Positions 35,793 to 45,832 of a DNA stretch of 64,000 nucleotides are shown piece after piece. Where the stretch lies: NCBI RefSeq assembly GCF_018398875.1, contig NZ_JAGWDK010000025.1, positions 1 through 64,000 on the forward strand, in the 5' to 3' direction. The stretch comes from Bradyrhizobium sp. sGM-13 (lineage in GTDB: Bacteria > Pseudomonadota > Alphaproteobacteria > Rhizobiales > Xanthobacteraceae). How positions within the stretch are numbered: the stretch's first letter is position 1; each line of letters begins with the position of its first letter. The translations under genes were made by a program, and so were the position numbers. The notes under the pieces were generated by a model. It worked only from the letters and a program-made list of their open reading frames with translations. It did not search any database and had not been told where the DNA came from.

Positions 35793-35848
35793 GGGCCCCG
35801 GCTCAGCAGCGCACCGCTATGGGGCCGCGCTGCGTCCGGGGCACGAGA
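35793..35848. repeat. GGGCCCCGGCTCAGCAGCGCA repeat
   Basis: GGGCCCCGGCTCAGCAGCGC, then GCGCTGCGTCCGGGGCACGAG. The same element with nearly the same arms lies at 53164-53215. It sits between the convergent membrane hydrolase and typA genes. Confidence 0.7.
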
Positions 35849-35854
35849 CTGGCC

Positions 35855-37681
<1,827 letters not shown>

Positions 37682-37708
37682 GGCTCTTCTTCTGGTCGTG
37701 CATGTGGA

Positions 37709-37756
37709 GGCGCGATCTCACCGGAAAACCGGGACCCACTTTTCCGGATCGCGCTC
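37709..37756. repeat. Palindromic repeat in the typA leader
   Basis: GGCGCGATC and CCGGAAAA at the left mirror TTTTCCGG and GATCGCGC at the right. It is related to the ACCGGTTTTCCG family at 3467 and 27599. It could fold in the typA 5' untranslated region. Confidence 0.65.
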
Positions 37757-37795
37757 AAACCTGGGATGCGAACGGGGCCATGGCTCAAACCTGCC

Positions 37796-37826
37796 CCAAA
37801 AAGGAAGCCCGGCCAAAAGGACCGGG
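37796..37826 (-). terminator. Probable terminator after the Crp/Fnr gene
   Basis: On the minus strand, GCCCGG and CCGGGC form a 6-base-pair stem around a 9-base loop, followed by TTCCTTTTT. It lies about 100 bases past the regulator stop and before typA. Confidence 0.55.
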
Positions 37827-37921
37827 CACACCTTACGCGTTGCGGCGCAATATATTCAGAAAACGCCAAAAAACAATGGTTCGTTTGGCATTTGGTTAGC
37901 CGATTTTGGGCATGGCCAGGC

Positions 37922-38677
37922 TCAATTGCCTTCTTCGGGGTCGGGATACACCCCGCGCAAGACCTCGTCAAAATGGGCCTTCACCGCCTCATTGCAGCGG
38001 CAGGATCGGTTCCGCAGCGTCTCCCGGTTACGGACCAGGATCGAGCCGCGCCGGGTCTCCAGCGTGCCTTCCATCCTGAAAGTTTGAATGACCCGGCTGG
38101 TGTAGGAGCGGCCGACGCCGAGCAGGGTCGCCAGTTGCTCATGAGTCAGCGGCACGACGTCATCGCCATCGGTGCGCTCCATCGCCGAAATGATCCATTT
38201 CGCGGTACGCTGCTCGATCGAATGGATCGCATTGCAGGCGGTGGACTGGAAGATTTGCGCCAGCATGCAATCTGCATAGCGGGCGAAAATGTTGCTCAGC
38301 GTGCGTGACTTCGATTTCGCAGCATCGAGCTTGCCGACCGGGAGCCGCACGAACGGCCCCGCGAATTTGACCGTGATGCGAGTATAGGCTGGGAGATAGC
38401 CCTGGCTGACGATTCCGCCCACCGCCCCCTCGCGGCCGATCAGAACGGTTTCGACGTCGCGGCCATCCTCGTTGGCGACCAAGTAAGAGACGAGGCTGGG
38501 GCCGCAGGGAAAATGGACGGTCTCGACGTTATCGCCGGGGTTGTAGAGCAGGTCATTCGGTTGGGTATCGACCGGAACGAGATGTGGTTCGATCAATCCG
38601 AAGTCGGCGTCATTCAAGCGACGCAGCAGGTTATTGAACGGCCGAACGGCGGCCGTCACTTCGCGTCGCGTGAGCAT
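37922..38677 (-). CDS. Crp/Fnr family transcriptional regulator
   Basis: A 251-residue cytosolic DNA-binding protein. The N-terminal cyclic-nucleotide-type beta roll covers about residues 25-135 (LVPVDTQPNDLLYNPGDNV, then IGREGAVGG), followed by a dimer helix. The Crp-type HTH reads LTHEQLATLLGVGRSYTSRVIQTF (about 175-198), then the wing GTLETRRGSILV. I see no Fnr-type Cys cluster: its Cys are scattered. The ligand is unknown. GGGGAG precedes the ATG. A 16-base palindrome lies 49-64 bases upstream and may be an autoregulatory site. Confidence 0.9.
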   Translation of the reverse strand: MLTRREVTAAVRPFNNLLRRLNDADFGLIEPHLVPVDTQPNDLLYNPGDNVETVHFPCGPSLVSYLVANEDGRDVETVLIGREGAVGGIVSQGYLPAYTRITVKFAGPFVRLPVGKLDAAKSKSRTLSNIFARYADCMLAQIFQSTACNAIHSIEQRTAKWIISAMERTDGDDVVPLTHEQLATLLGVGRSYTSRVIQTFRMEGTLETRRGSILVRNRETLRNRSCRCNEAVKAHFDEVLRGVYPDPEEGN

Positions 38678-38725
38678 CGGGACTCCCCTATTTCCCTCAA
38701 TATAATTGGTTTGGCTCCGTTCATA

Positions 38726-38741
38726 TGTTCACAAGTGAACA
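38726..38741 (-). promoter_or_regulatory. Palindrome between the Crp/Fnr gene and the receiver gene
   Basis: TGTTCAC-AA-GTGAACA has perfect 7-base arms. It is 49-64 bases before the regulator start and about 137 bases before the divergent receiver-protein start. It is a candidate operator for one or both genes. Confidence 0.45.
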
Positions 38742-38877
38742 GACGATCGAACGAAGATGTGGTGGTTTCAGTTCCGGAACAGGCGGATGCGCTTTTTGCG
38801 AGGCATAGGCCGACTGCCAATCTCCGGGCTTCGGCCCGGATCCCGATCAAAATCTGAACCTTGGAACCGGCGAGAAC

Positions 38878-39258
38878 ATGGACTGCGCCCCCCGTGACGG
38901 CATGCCCTGCGACGTGCTGGTCGTTGAAGACGATCCGATCATCGCACTCGATTTTGAAGACACCATTCTGGGTTTTGGCGTGAAGACGGTGCGGATCGCC
39001 GCGAACGTGGCCAAGGCGCTCGAATTGATCGCCCATCGGCCGCCGGAATTTGCGCTGCTCGACGTCAGTCTTATCCGCGAAAAGAGCTTTGCCGTCGCCG
39101 AACGGCTTGAGGTGCTCAAGATCCCGTTTGCCTTCGTCACCGGCTATGGCGCCGACGCGCTGCTGCCGGCGGCATTTGCGGCGAAGCCGCGGCTGCCAAA
39201 ACCCTGTTCGACCGAAGCGCTTCAGGCGCTGCTGAAGAACAGCCGCGTCATGCCTTGA
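38878..39258 (+). CDS. Orphan single-domain response regulator
   Basis: A 126-residue CheY-like receiver with no output domain. The acidic pair is at EDD (about 17-19), the phosphoacceptor is Asp62 in LLDVSLI, the switch residue Thr is in FVTGYG, and the Lys is in LPKPCS. The partner kinase is not adjacent. It is divergent from the Crp/Fnr gene, with a palindrome between. The start has a GCGAG-type ribosome site. Confidence 0.9.
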   Translation: MDCAPRDGMPCDVLVVEDDPIIALDFEDTILGFGVKTVRIAANVAKALELIAHRPPEFALLDVSLIREKSFAVAERLEVLKIPFAFVTGYGADALLPAAFAAKPRLPKPCSTEALQALLKNSRVMP

Positions 39259-39280
39259 ACGGTTGCGGCCGGCGCAGCAA

Positions 39281-40855
39281 TTACACCGGCTTGGGATCGA
39301 GTGTGGTCGACCACAGCGCAACATCGGCGCGGTCGCGCAAGGTCACCGTCATCTGTCCGCTGCCGCCGTCGATCCTGACATGGCCGAAAAACTGCATTCC
39401 GGCGGACGGCGGCAAGTTCTGGTTGCCGGGCCCCGGCGCCTTGATGAACTTCACCTCGGGTCCGAACGTGTTGTCGAGCTCGTTCGGGCCGAAGCTGCCG
39501 GCGTGCAGGGGACCAGCGACGAACTCCCAGAACGGATCGAATTCTTGAAATTGCGCCTTGTGGGGATTGTAGTAATGCGCGGCCGCGTAGTGCACATCCG
39601 CGGTCAGCCACACCGTATTGACCACGCCCGACGTCTTGATGAAACGCAGGAGATCGGCGATCTCCAGCTCGCGGCCGCGCGGCGGGCCGTCGTTTTGTGC
39701 AACGGCTTCCGAGCCTTTTCTGTTGCGCGCATCATCATAGACGATGATGCCGAGCGGCATGTCGGATGCGATCACCTTCCAGGTGGCGCGCGAGTTCAAC
39801 AGTTCCCGTTTCAGCCACGCGAGTTGCGCCGGCCCGAGAAAAAAGCTTTCCGGCCCGTAAGCGGTCTCCTGGTTCGCGCCATTCGGTCCGCGATAGCTGC
39901 GCTCGTCCAGCACGAACACGTCGAGATGCGGGCCATAATGGAGCGTGCGGTAGAGCCGTCCCGGCTCCGTGATGTTCGCGCGGATCGGATACATCTCGTG
40001 GAAGGCGCGTGCTGAGCGGGCCGCGAGCAGGGCGACGTTGCGTTCCCTGTAGACGGCGGGCAATTCCTTGGACGACGACCAGTTGTTGACGACCTCGTGG
40101 TCGTCCCACTGCACGAAGATCGGCACCTCGGCATTGAACGCGCGCAGATGCTCGTCCATGAAGTTGTACTTGTGCGCGGCGCGGAATTCGTCGAGCGTTT
40201 CGGCGACCTTTGCTTTCTCGGGCGTCGTCACGTTCTTCCAGATCTTGCCGTCGGGAAGCGTCACCTCGCCCTTGATCGGGCCGTCGGCATAGATGGTGTC
40301 GCCCGAGTGCAGCAGGAAATCCGGGCGATGCTTGCGCATGGTGGCGAAGGTGAGCATGCCGCCGTCATCCGGGTTGATGCCCCAGCCCTGCCCGGCAACA
40401 TCGCCGCCCCAAACGAAGCTGACGGCGCGGCGGTCGCCAGGTGCGGTGCGAAACCGCCCGACCACCGGCTCGCTTTCGATGCCGGTATGGGCGAGGTCGC
40501 GAAACCGGATGCGATAGAAGATCTCCTGCCCGGCAGGAAGGTTCTCCAGCAGCATTTTTGCGGTGAAGTCGCTTTCGGGCAGCGCCGCGATCGGCGGCAA
40601 AGCCCGTGCGTTGGCAAAGGATTCGCTCGTGGCGACCTCGACAAGCATTTGCGAGGGTCGGTCGGCGCGCGCCCACACCACGCCGCCGTCAGCACCGACA
40701 TCGCCCGACTGCACGCCGGAGGTTACGACGGGCCGGTCCGCGGCGCGGCTGAGATAAGGCGTTGCAATGACGCCAATGGCACCTGCTCCGGCGGTGGCGA
40801 GGAAACGACGCCGCGAAATTCCAGGAAGGCGATTGCGGGAAATCCTGAACCTCAT
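39281..40855 (-). CDS. phoD: PhoD-type alkaline phosphatase
   Basis: A 524-residue periplasmic phosphodiesterase/phosphomonoesterase. A Tat signal ISRRRFLATAGAGAIG lies at the N-terminus, as expected for PhoD, which is exported with its Fe/Ca cofactor. Then come a fibronectin-like N-domain (VTSGVQSGDVGADGGVVWARA) and the calcineurin-like core: WGGDVAGQGWG, LLHSGDTIYADGPI, VQWDDHEVVNNW and WLTADVHYAAAHYY. AGAGGG precedes the ATG. It releases phosphate from organic esters under phosphate limitation, by family. It is convergent with the receiver gene, 22 bases away. Confidence 0.93.
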   Translation of the reverse strand: MRFRISRNRLPGISRRRFLATAGAGAIGVIATPYLSRAADRPVVTSGVQSGDVGADGGVVWARADRPSQMLVEVATSESFANARALPPIAALPESDFTAKMLLENLPAGQEIFYRIRFRDLAHTGIESEPVVGRFRTAPGDRRAVSFVWGGDVAGQGWGINPDDGGMLTFATMRKHRPDFLLHSGDTIYADGPIKGEVTLPDGKIWKNVTTPEKAKVAETLDEFRAAHKYNFMDEHLRAFNAEVPIFVQWDDHEVVNNWSSSKELPAVYRERNVALLAARSARAFHEMYPIRANITEPGRLYRTLHYGPHLDVFVLDERSYRGPNGANQETAYGPESFFLGPAQLAWLKRELLNSRATWKVIASDMPLGIIVYDDARNRKGSEAVAQNDGPPRGRELEIADLLRFIKTSGVVNTVWLTADVHYAAAHYYNPHKAQFQEFDPFWEFVAGPLHAGSFGPNELDNTFGPEVKFIKAPGPGNQNLPPSAGMQFFGHVRIDGGSGQMTVTLRDRADVALWSTTLDPKPV

Positions 40856-40950
40856 GCGGCCCTCTTCGGATCTGGCGGGTGCGGTGTAGCACCGTCAGAC
40901 CTAGAAAGATTTGATGACGGCTCGATTACCGGGCTGGCAGATCAGGCAGA

Positions 40951-42381
40951 TCAGGCGTTGCCGGCCGCGCGGAACTGCGCGCTGGCGCGTTGCAGATTTT
41001 GCGGCATGCTCAGCAACAGCGACTTGCGGTCGGCGACCGCGTTGTGGAATTGCTCGATCGCGATGTTGAAAGCGGTCAACGTGCCTTCCTCGATCGTGCC
41101 GTGTTCGTAGCACAGCAGCGTGTGGCGCAAGATGTCGTCCGCTTCCGCCTGCATCTGGTCGAGCTCGTCCATCGAATCGCACTGGCGGGCGGCGCTGAGC
41201 ATGTCGAGAAGCCGGTCGCGCTGCGATCCGTTGACGTTGCGCTCATCCTTCTTGAGGTAGCCCGCAAACCACGCGCCGGCGGAGCCCATCGCCGACATCG
41301 CCATCAACGTCCACCAGATGTAATCGCTGTAGCGGTCGAGAAAGGTCTTTTCCTCGCCGTCGACAAAGGCGGCGGCGCCGGGATGCACGGGAATCGTGGC
41401 GTCCTTGTCGGTGTCGGGCGTCTCGATCTTTGCGGTGAGCGGAAACTCGTTCTTCAGGGTTTGCCGGATAGCGAATAGTTGGCGGGTAAAGGCGGCGATG
41501 GTCGATTCCGAAATGCCTCTGCGCGCCACGATGTGATGCGCGAAACTGATGGTCTTGACCTCTGCCTCGGGCTTGTCCGGCGCGCCGCCAAAGGTCCCGG
41601 CGGGAATTTCGGAAGCCTCATAGGCGGGGTGGTTCTGCGCAATCGCTTCCGCCGAATCGATCGCCAGGAATTTCGGCGTGCCGCCATCGCGCGTCGAAGC
41701 CGCGATCGCGTCCGAAGTGATTTTGCTGTTGACCGGGCCGGCCGCGAGATAGGCATCCGCCTTCTGGCTGCGAATGGCTTCCGCGGCCTCGTTGGCCGGA
41801 AACTGAACGATCTCGACCTTGCCGGGATCGACGCCGTATTGCAGCAGGATCACCTTGAGCAAATTGACATTGGCCTGGGTGCGGCCGACCACGCCGATGC
41901 GACGGCCGGCGAGTTGCGTAATGTTCTTGATCTCGGGCGCGGCCTTCCTGCCTTTGGCAGCCCTGGCCTTGCCGGCCGACGGCACCCATAACACCGCAAC
42001 GTTCTTGCGCAGCGTTGCCACGGCCTGCGCGTTCTTCGGCACCTCGAGGTCGCCACGGATGATGGCGAGATCGGCTTTGCCTTCGCCGAGCAGATTGGCG
42101 CTCGCGACCGCGCCGTCAGTTTGCACCGGGCGCAGCCGGACCTGGCTGTTCCTGGGATTATTAAAGGCCTGCGCCAGATTCTGAACCACCTTGAGATCGT
42201 CGCTGTTGGCAGGGCCAACCGCGATCCGCAGCGTCACCGGCCGCATCGCAAAGTAATAGCCGGCCGCTAGCGCGCCGACGACGGCCAGTACGCCGGCCAG
42301 CGTCACGAATGTCAGCCGTCGTTTCGCAGAGCGGGGCGAGGGGGCGGCCGGCGTTTCCGCAGAATGGGGGCCGTCGGTCAT
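40951..42381 (-). CDS. Membrane-anchored TAXI-family solute-binding protein
   Basis: A 476-residue protein. A membrane helix at about 23-45 (FVTLAGVLAVVGALAAGYYF) leads to a periplasmic TAXI-type binding domain (LRIAVGPANSDDLKVVQNLA, GKADLAIIRGDL, and GRRIGVVGRTQANVNLLK). A second helix at about 354-376 (YIWWTLMAMSAMGSAG) follows, and then about 100 residues of soluble helical tail in the cytoplasm. No TRAP permease lies nearby. The layout fits a sensor or scaffold better than a free transporter subunit. Upstream ATGs at 42429 and 42435 lack ribosome sites; GGGGA is 5 bases from the chosen one. Confidence 0.85.
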   Translation of the reverse strand: MTDGPHSAETPAAPSPRSAKRRLTFVTLAGVLAVVGALAAGYYFAMRPVTLRIAVGPANSDDLKVVQNLAQAFNNPRNSQVRLRPVQTDGAVASANLLGEGKADLAIIRGDLEVPKNAQAVATLRKNVAVLWVPSAGKARAAKGRKAAPEIKNITQLAGRRIGVVGRTQANVNLLKVILLQYGVDPGKVEIVQFPANEAAEAIRSQKADAYLAAGPVNSKITSDAIAASTRDGGTPKFLAIDSAEAIAQNHPAYEASEIPAGTFGGAPDKPEAEVKTISFAHHIVARRGISESTIAAFTRQLFAIRQTLKNEFPLTAKIETPDTDKDATIPVHPGAAAFVDGEEKTFLDRYSDYIWWTLMAMSAMGSAGAWFAGYLKKDERNVNGSQRDRLLDMLSAARQCDSMDELDQMQAEADDILRHTLLCYEHGTIEEGTLTAFNIAIEQFHNAVADRKSLLLSMPQNLQRASAQFRAAGNA

Positions 42382-42545
42382 CAATCCCCGGAGGTTTGAG
42401 TGGAATTTCACGCACCCGGCACGCTTCATTGACATTCTAGCAAATTTCCCGCGAAACCTTTGTTACATCTCTGTCATGGTTACCGGCATCCGGGGCTGGA
42501 CGCGCCTTGCATGCCATTTTTGGGCATGGGGGATCCCCGACGCGG

Positions 42546-42587
42546 CCTTGGGTGTTAGGCTTGGGTGTTTAGGCTTGGGTATCAGGT
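42546..42587. repeat. Three-copy 14-base tandem repeat
   Basis: Three imperfect units of CTTGGGTGTTTAGG stand head to tail, starting in CCTTGGGTGTTAGG. It lies in the spacer upstream of phhB, before its ribosome site. Confidence 0.6.
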
Positions 42588-42616
42588 GACAGGCTGATTC
42601 AAGCGCGGAGGCGATC

Positions 42617-42922
42617 ATGGCGGAACGGCTATCGGCAGAAGCGCGGAAATCGGCGCTCGCGGAACTAGCTGGCTGGTCGGAAACGGCCGGCCGTGAGGCG
42701 ATTGCCCGCACCTTCACGTTCAAGGACTTCAACGAGGCGTTCGGTTTTATGTCCCGCGCCGCCCTCGTGGCCGAAAAGAACGATCACCACCCGGAATGGA
42801 AGAACGTCTACAAGACGGTGGAAGTGGTGCTGGCGACCCATGACGCCGGCGGCGTCACCAGGCGCGATATCGATCTGGCCAAGGCCATGAACGCCATCGC
42901 CGGGCAATTGGGCGTCGCCTGA
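42617..42922 (+). CDS. phhB: 4a-hydroxytetrahydrobiopterin dehydratase
   Basis: A 101-residue PCD/DCoH protein that dehydrates 4a-hydroxytetrahydrobiopterin formed by aromatic amino acid hydroxylases. The active-site motif ENDHHPEW (read as AEKNDHHPEWKNVY) is intact, and the helices FNEAFGFMSRAALVAE and RDIDLAKAMNAIA are those of the family. The length is normal. GGAGG lies 7 bases before the ATG. No phenylalanine hydroxylase gene is next to it; DUF1232 follows. Confidence 0.95.
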   Translation: MAERLSAEARKSALAELAGWSETAGREAIARTFTFKDFNEAFGFMSRAALVAEKNDHHPEWKNVYKTVEVVLATHDAGGVTRRDIDLAKAMNAIAGQLGVA

Positions 42923-43027
42923 GGTCGCCTCGCCGCGATCTTGCATGGTGGGGCGGACATCCCCAATTCTTCATTCGTACATGTTGGCCGCGGCGATCTG
43001 CCGCGCCGATGCAAGGGGAGCGTCGCG

Positions 43028-43414
43028 ATGGCATCGTCCGATCACACCGCGGGTTTTGAGCCGGCCGACCGGCTGGCACAGGACCGCGAGAATGTGCGCC
43101 GGCGCTTCTGGATCAAGTTCAAGCGGGTGGTAGCACAGCTTCCCTTCGCCGAGGATCTGCTCGCGGCGTACTATTGTGCATTCGACAAAGAGACGCCGCG
43201 TCACGTACAGGCTGCGCTGCTCGGCGCCGTCGCCTATTTCATCCTGCCGCTCGATTTCATGCCGGACGTGATGCCGCTGCTCGGATTCACCGACGATGCG
43301 GCTGTGCTCGCCACCGCCATCCGCTTGGTCGCAAGTCACATCACGCAGGAGCATCGCGATGCCGCCCGCGCTGCGCTGAAGCGCGGGATCGACGCTGATG
43401 AAGCGATGGAATAG
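43028..43414 (+). CDS. YkvA family (DUF1232) protein
   Basis: A 128-residue protein. The DUF1232 core, AALLGAVAYFILPLDFMPDV, then LLGFTDDAAVLATAIR, is the complete family motif and may insert in or lie on the membrane. The N-terminal 60 residues are basic (RRRFWIKFKRVV). The function is unknown. GGGGAG is 8 bases before the ATG at 43028. It may be cotranscribed with phhB, about 105 bases upstream. A strong terminator follows. Confidence 0.9.
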   Translation: MASSDHTAGFEPADRLAQDRENVRRRFWIKFKRVVAQLPFAEDLLAAYYCAFDKETPRHVQAALLGAVAYFILPLDFMPDVMPLLGFTDDAAVLATAIRLVASHITQEHRDAARAALKRGIDADEAME

Positions 43415-43423
43415 CGGATGCCA

Positions 43424-43456
43424 AAAGCCCGTTTCGATTGAATCGGAACGGGCTTT
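43424..43456. terminator. Bidirectional intrinsic terminator
   Basis: AAAGCCCGTT pairs with AACGGGCTTT, extended inward by T-G, C-G, G-C, A-T and T-A around a TGA loop. It lies between the convergent stops at 43414 (+) and 43521 (-). Both ends are A- or T-rich. Confidence 0.9.
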
Positions 43457-43520
43457 CGATTTCTGGCCTTGATGAACCGGCGGCCGTCCCGGATCGACGC
43501 CGGCTTTCGCCGGAAGACGC

Positions 43521-44684
43521 CTAGCGGGTCTGCGCCCTGGCGCCTCGCTCCGCTTCCCACGCCTGGAACTGCTTGAAGAGCGCTTCCTTGTCCGCGTCGG
43601 TCTTGACGCTGGCCGCGGTCGTCGGGCTCTGCTTCAAGAATTCATCGAACCTGGCGCGCGACACGGCCTCGACATTGTGGGTCTTGAGCCATTGCTCGGC
43701 AACCGGCAGGCGCTGCCAGTCAGGGAGCGGCGCCGACAGCGAGACCTCCTTCCACTTCGGGTGGAACGGCGGGTTCTGGAACGTCGGAAACTTCGTGAAG
43801 AAGGCGTCCACGAACTGAGCCAGCTTGCGGTAGCGCTCCGTGTTGGGCGCCCAGTTGTAGGCCGCGAGCACCGCGGGCACGGCAATGGTATCGACCTTCG
43901 CGCCTTCGGCGATCAGGTTGGGATAGTCCTTCGAGGTCAGGGTGGCCGGCAAATAGTCGCCCTGCAGCGGCCGCGAATAGTCGACCGGAACCAGGTGGAA
44001 ACGATCGTCCTTGAACGCGGCGACGGATTTGTACGGTTTGCCGCCGACGGCAATCACGGCGTCGATCTCGCCAGCCCGCATTCTCTCCATCGCGATGCGC
44101 TGCTCGAGATAGAGGAAATTCGGTTTGATGCCGAGCCGTTCGAACACGATCGCGGCGGTTACGAAGGTGCCGCCATTGGGAAGGTCGACGCTGACCTTTT
44201 TGCCGTTGAGCTGGCTGATGTTGGTCACCGACTTCGATGCGAGGACGTACATCTCTTCATTGTAGAGCTTCGTCACGTAGGTGAACTGCTTCTTGATGTC
44301 CTTGGCGAAGCCTTTCTTCTCGAGATAGTCGAGCGTGTCGGCACGCACGATGCCGAGGTCGACACCCTGCAGGAACAGGATGTCGGCCACGCTTTGTACA
44401 GAACCGCGCCCGACGATCGGAAGTACGCGCAACTTGTTTCCGTCGTCGAGCACGGAAGCGAGGTCGGCGCCGAACTGCACGTAGGTGCCGCCGATCGTTC
44501 CAGAGATCAGTGTGACTGTGTTGGCGTTCAGCGCCTGCTTGGTGGAAACCGAGCCGAACTGGAAAATCGCCTTCAAACTTTCGCTGACCTTGGCCGGATC
44601 GTATTCCTTCTCAGCGGCCTTGGCCGCCGTATTGCTGCATGCCACCGTGATGGCAAGCAATGCCATTCCCATTAAGTGCCGCAT
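43521..44684 (-). CDS. TAXI-family TRAP transporter solute-binding protein
   Basis: A 387-residue periplasmic binding protein. The signal MRHLMGMALLAITVACSNTA, followed by AKAA, ends near a Cys, so either a Sec or a lipoprotein site (ITVAC) is possible. The TAXI core has TLISGTIGGTYVQFGADL, LFLQGVDLGIVRADTLDYLE, and the specificity block NGKKVSVDLPNGGTFVTAA. The ligand in this family is often glutamate or another acid. No permease gene is adjacent. AGAGGA precedes the ATG. It is a distant relative of the anchored protein at 40951-42381, not a close duplicate. Confidence 0.92.
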   Translation of the reverse strand: MRHLMGMALLAITVACSNTAAKAAEKEYDPAKVSESLKAIFQFGSVSTKQALNANTVTLISGTIGGTYVQFGADLASVLDDGNKLRVLPIVGRGSVQSVADILFLQGVDLGIVRADTLDYLEKKGFAKDIKKQFTYVTKLYNEEMYVLASKSVTNISQLNGKKVSVDLPNGGTFVTAAIVFERLGIKPNFLYLEQRIAMERMRAGEIDAVIAVGGKPYKSVAAFKDDRFHLVPVDYSRPLQGDYLPATLTSKDYPNLIAEGAKVDTIAVPAVLAAYNWAPNTERYRKLAQFVDAFFTKFPTFQNPPFHPKWKEVSLSAPLPDWQRLPVAEQWLKTHNVEAVSRARFDEFLKQSPTTAASVKTDADKEALFKQFQAWEAERGARAQTR

Positions 44685-44728
44685 GGGTTCCTCTGCGCTG
44701 GTCTTGAGTAATTTTCTTGAGTAATTGC

Positions 44729-45832
44729 CTAGTTCTGCAACTGGCCGAGCCGCCGCTTCGCATCAGGCGACCCGAGCTGGGCGGCCTTCTGGTACCAGAG
44801 CCGCGCCGCCGCCGGATCGGGCGTGACGCTGCGCAAGTCCTGGCTGCCCAGCACTTGCGGATCATACGTTCCGGCCAGCATCAATGCCGCCTCCGCCTCC
44901 TGCGCGTCCGCCGCGCGCTCAAGCAATAGTCGGGCGGAAGTAATGTCGCCGATCGCAAGCAGGCCTTTCGCTCGCTTCAGCAACGCCGCAAGTTCTTCCG
45001 GATCGATGCGACGTGCCGGAGCCGCCTCGCGCGCGGGCTCATGTACGGCCGGTGCGGCCGCGGCAACTGGGGCCGCCGGATTGATCGCAGCGACGACGTC
45101 GTTGGATGCTTCGCGCGCCACCGGCTCAGGCACCGCGACCTTGCCCTTGAGTGCGCTCTGATAGGCGGCGGCAATTTCGTCGCGCGTCGGCGACGCGGAT
45201 GCCAGCGCGGTGGGCGGCGAGCGGCGAGCGGCTGCCATCTCCGCACCGGATGGCTCGGCGGCCAGCGGCGGCGCGGCAACGCGCTGCTGCGGCGGCTGGG
45301 GCTCCGGCACCGCCGCGGCGAGCTGGTCGGCTGGCGGCGCGATGCCGCCGCCACCGCCGCCGAGCGAGGCGTTGAAGATGACGGCCCGGGTCGAGTCGAT
45401 CGAAAACAGCGCGAGAACGGCCGCGATCGCCGACACGATCACGACGCCGGTTACAATGCGCCCGGCCCGCGCCTTCTTCAGGCCGCCGCTGCCGAACCTT
45501 CCGCTGCCGAACGTATATTCGGAAAGCTGCTGATGCGACTCCTCCTCGTAGTTGGAGAGGAAAAGCGGCACCGGCTCGTGTGGCGGGAGCTCCTCCGGCA
45601 GCACATCAGTCCGCTCAAACGACGGCGCAAAAGACTGCGCATATTGCGGCTGTTCGTATTGCGGCTGCTCATATCGGGGCTGTTCGTATTGAGGCTGTTC
45701 GTATCGGGGTTGCTCGTATCGAAGCTGCTCGTACCGAGGCTGATCGGCCTCGTACAACCGAGGATCGCTGATGGCTTCGTCGAATCTGTCGAACGGATCT
45801 CTCGCCTGAACCGGCTTGATGTTCTCCGCCAT
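44729..45832 (-). CDS. Single-pass membrane protein with YEQP repeats and Sel1-like tail
   Basis: A 367-residue protein. Residues 31-66 are seven tandem pentapeptides of the form QP[RQ]YE. One membrane helix lies at about 125-145 (VTGVVIVSAIAAVLALF). The following Ala/Pro-rich stretch (about 160-290) gives way to a C-terminal Sel1/TPR-like unit (SARLLLERAADAQEAEAALM, then AARLWYQKAAQLGSPDAKRR). The repeats would face the cytoplasm and the Sel1 part the periplasm, by the position of the helix. GGGGAG is 8 bases before the ATG at 45832. The function is unknown. The TAXI gene follows 44 bases on. Confidence 0.8.
   Translation of the reverse strand: MAENIKPVQARDPFDRFDEAISDPRLYEADQPRYEQLRYEQPRYEQPQYEQPRYEQPQYEQPQYAQSFAPSFERTDVLPEELPPHEPVPLFLSNYEEESHQQLSEYTFGSGRFGSGGLKKARAGRIVTGVVIVSAIAAVLALFSIDSTRAVIFNASLGGGGGGIAPPADQLAAAVPEPQPPQQRVAAPPLAAEPSGAEMAAARRSPPTALASASPTRDEIAAAYQSALKGKVAVPEPVAREASNDVVAAINPAAPVAAAAPAVHEPAREAAPARRIDPEELAALLKRAKGLLAIGDITSARLLLERAADAQEAEAALMLAGTYDPQVLGSQDLRSVTPDPAAARLWYQKAAQLGSPDAKRRLGQLQN
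45635..45742 (-). repeat. Seven 15-base tandem repeats coding for QPxYE
   Basis: Seven units of about 15 bases, each coding for a pentapeptide QP-R/Q-YE (residues 31-66 of the gene product). The units are near-identical at base level, so replication slippage could change copy number between strains. Confidence 0.85.

Noticed and set aside
45635..45742. CRISPR-like array
   Set aside because: The units are 15 bases with no unique spacers and are in frame, coding for pentapeptides.
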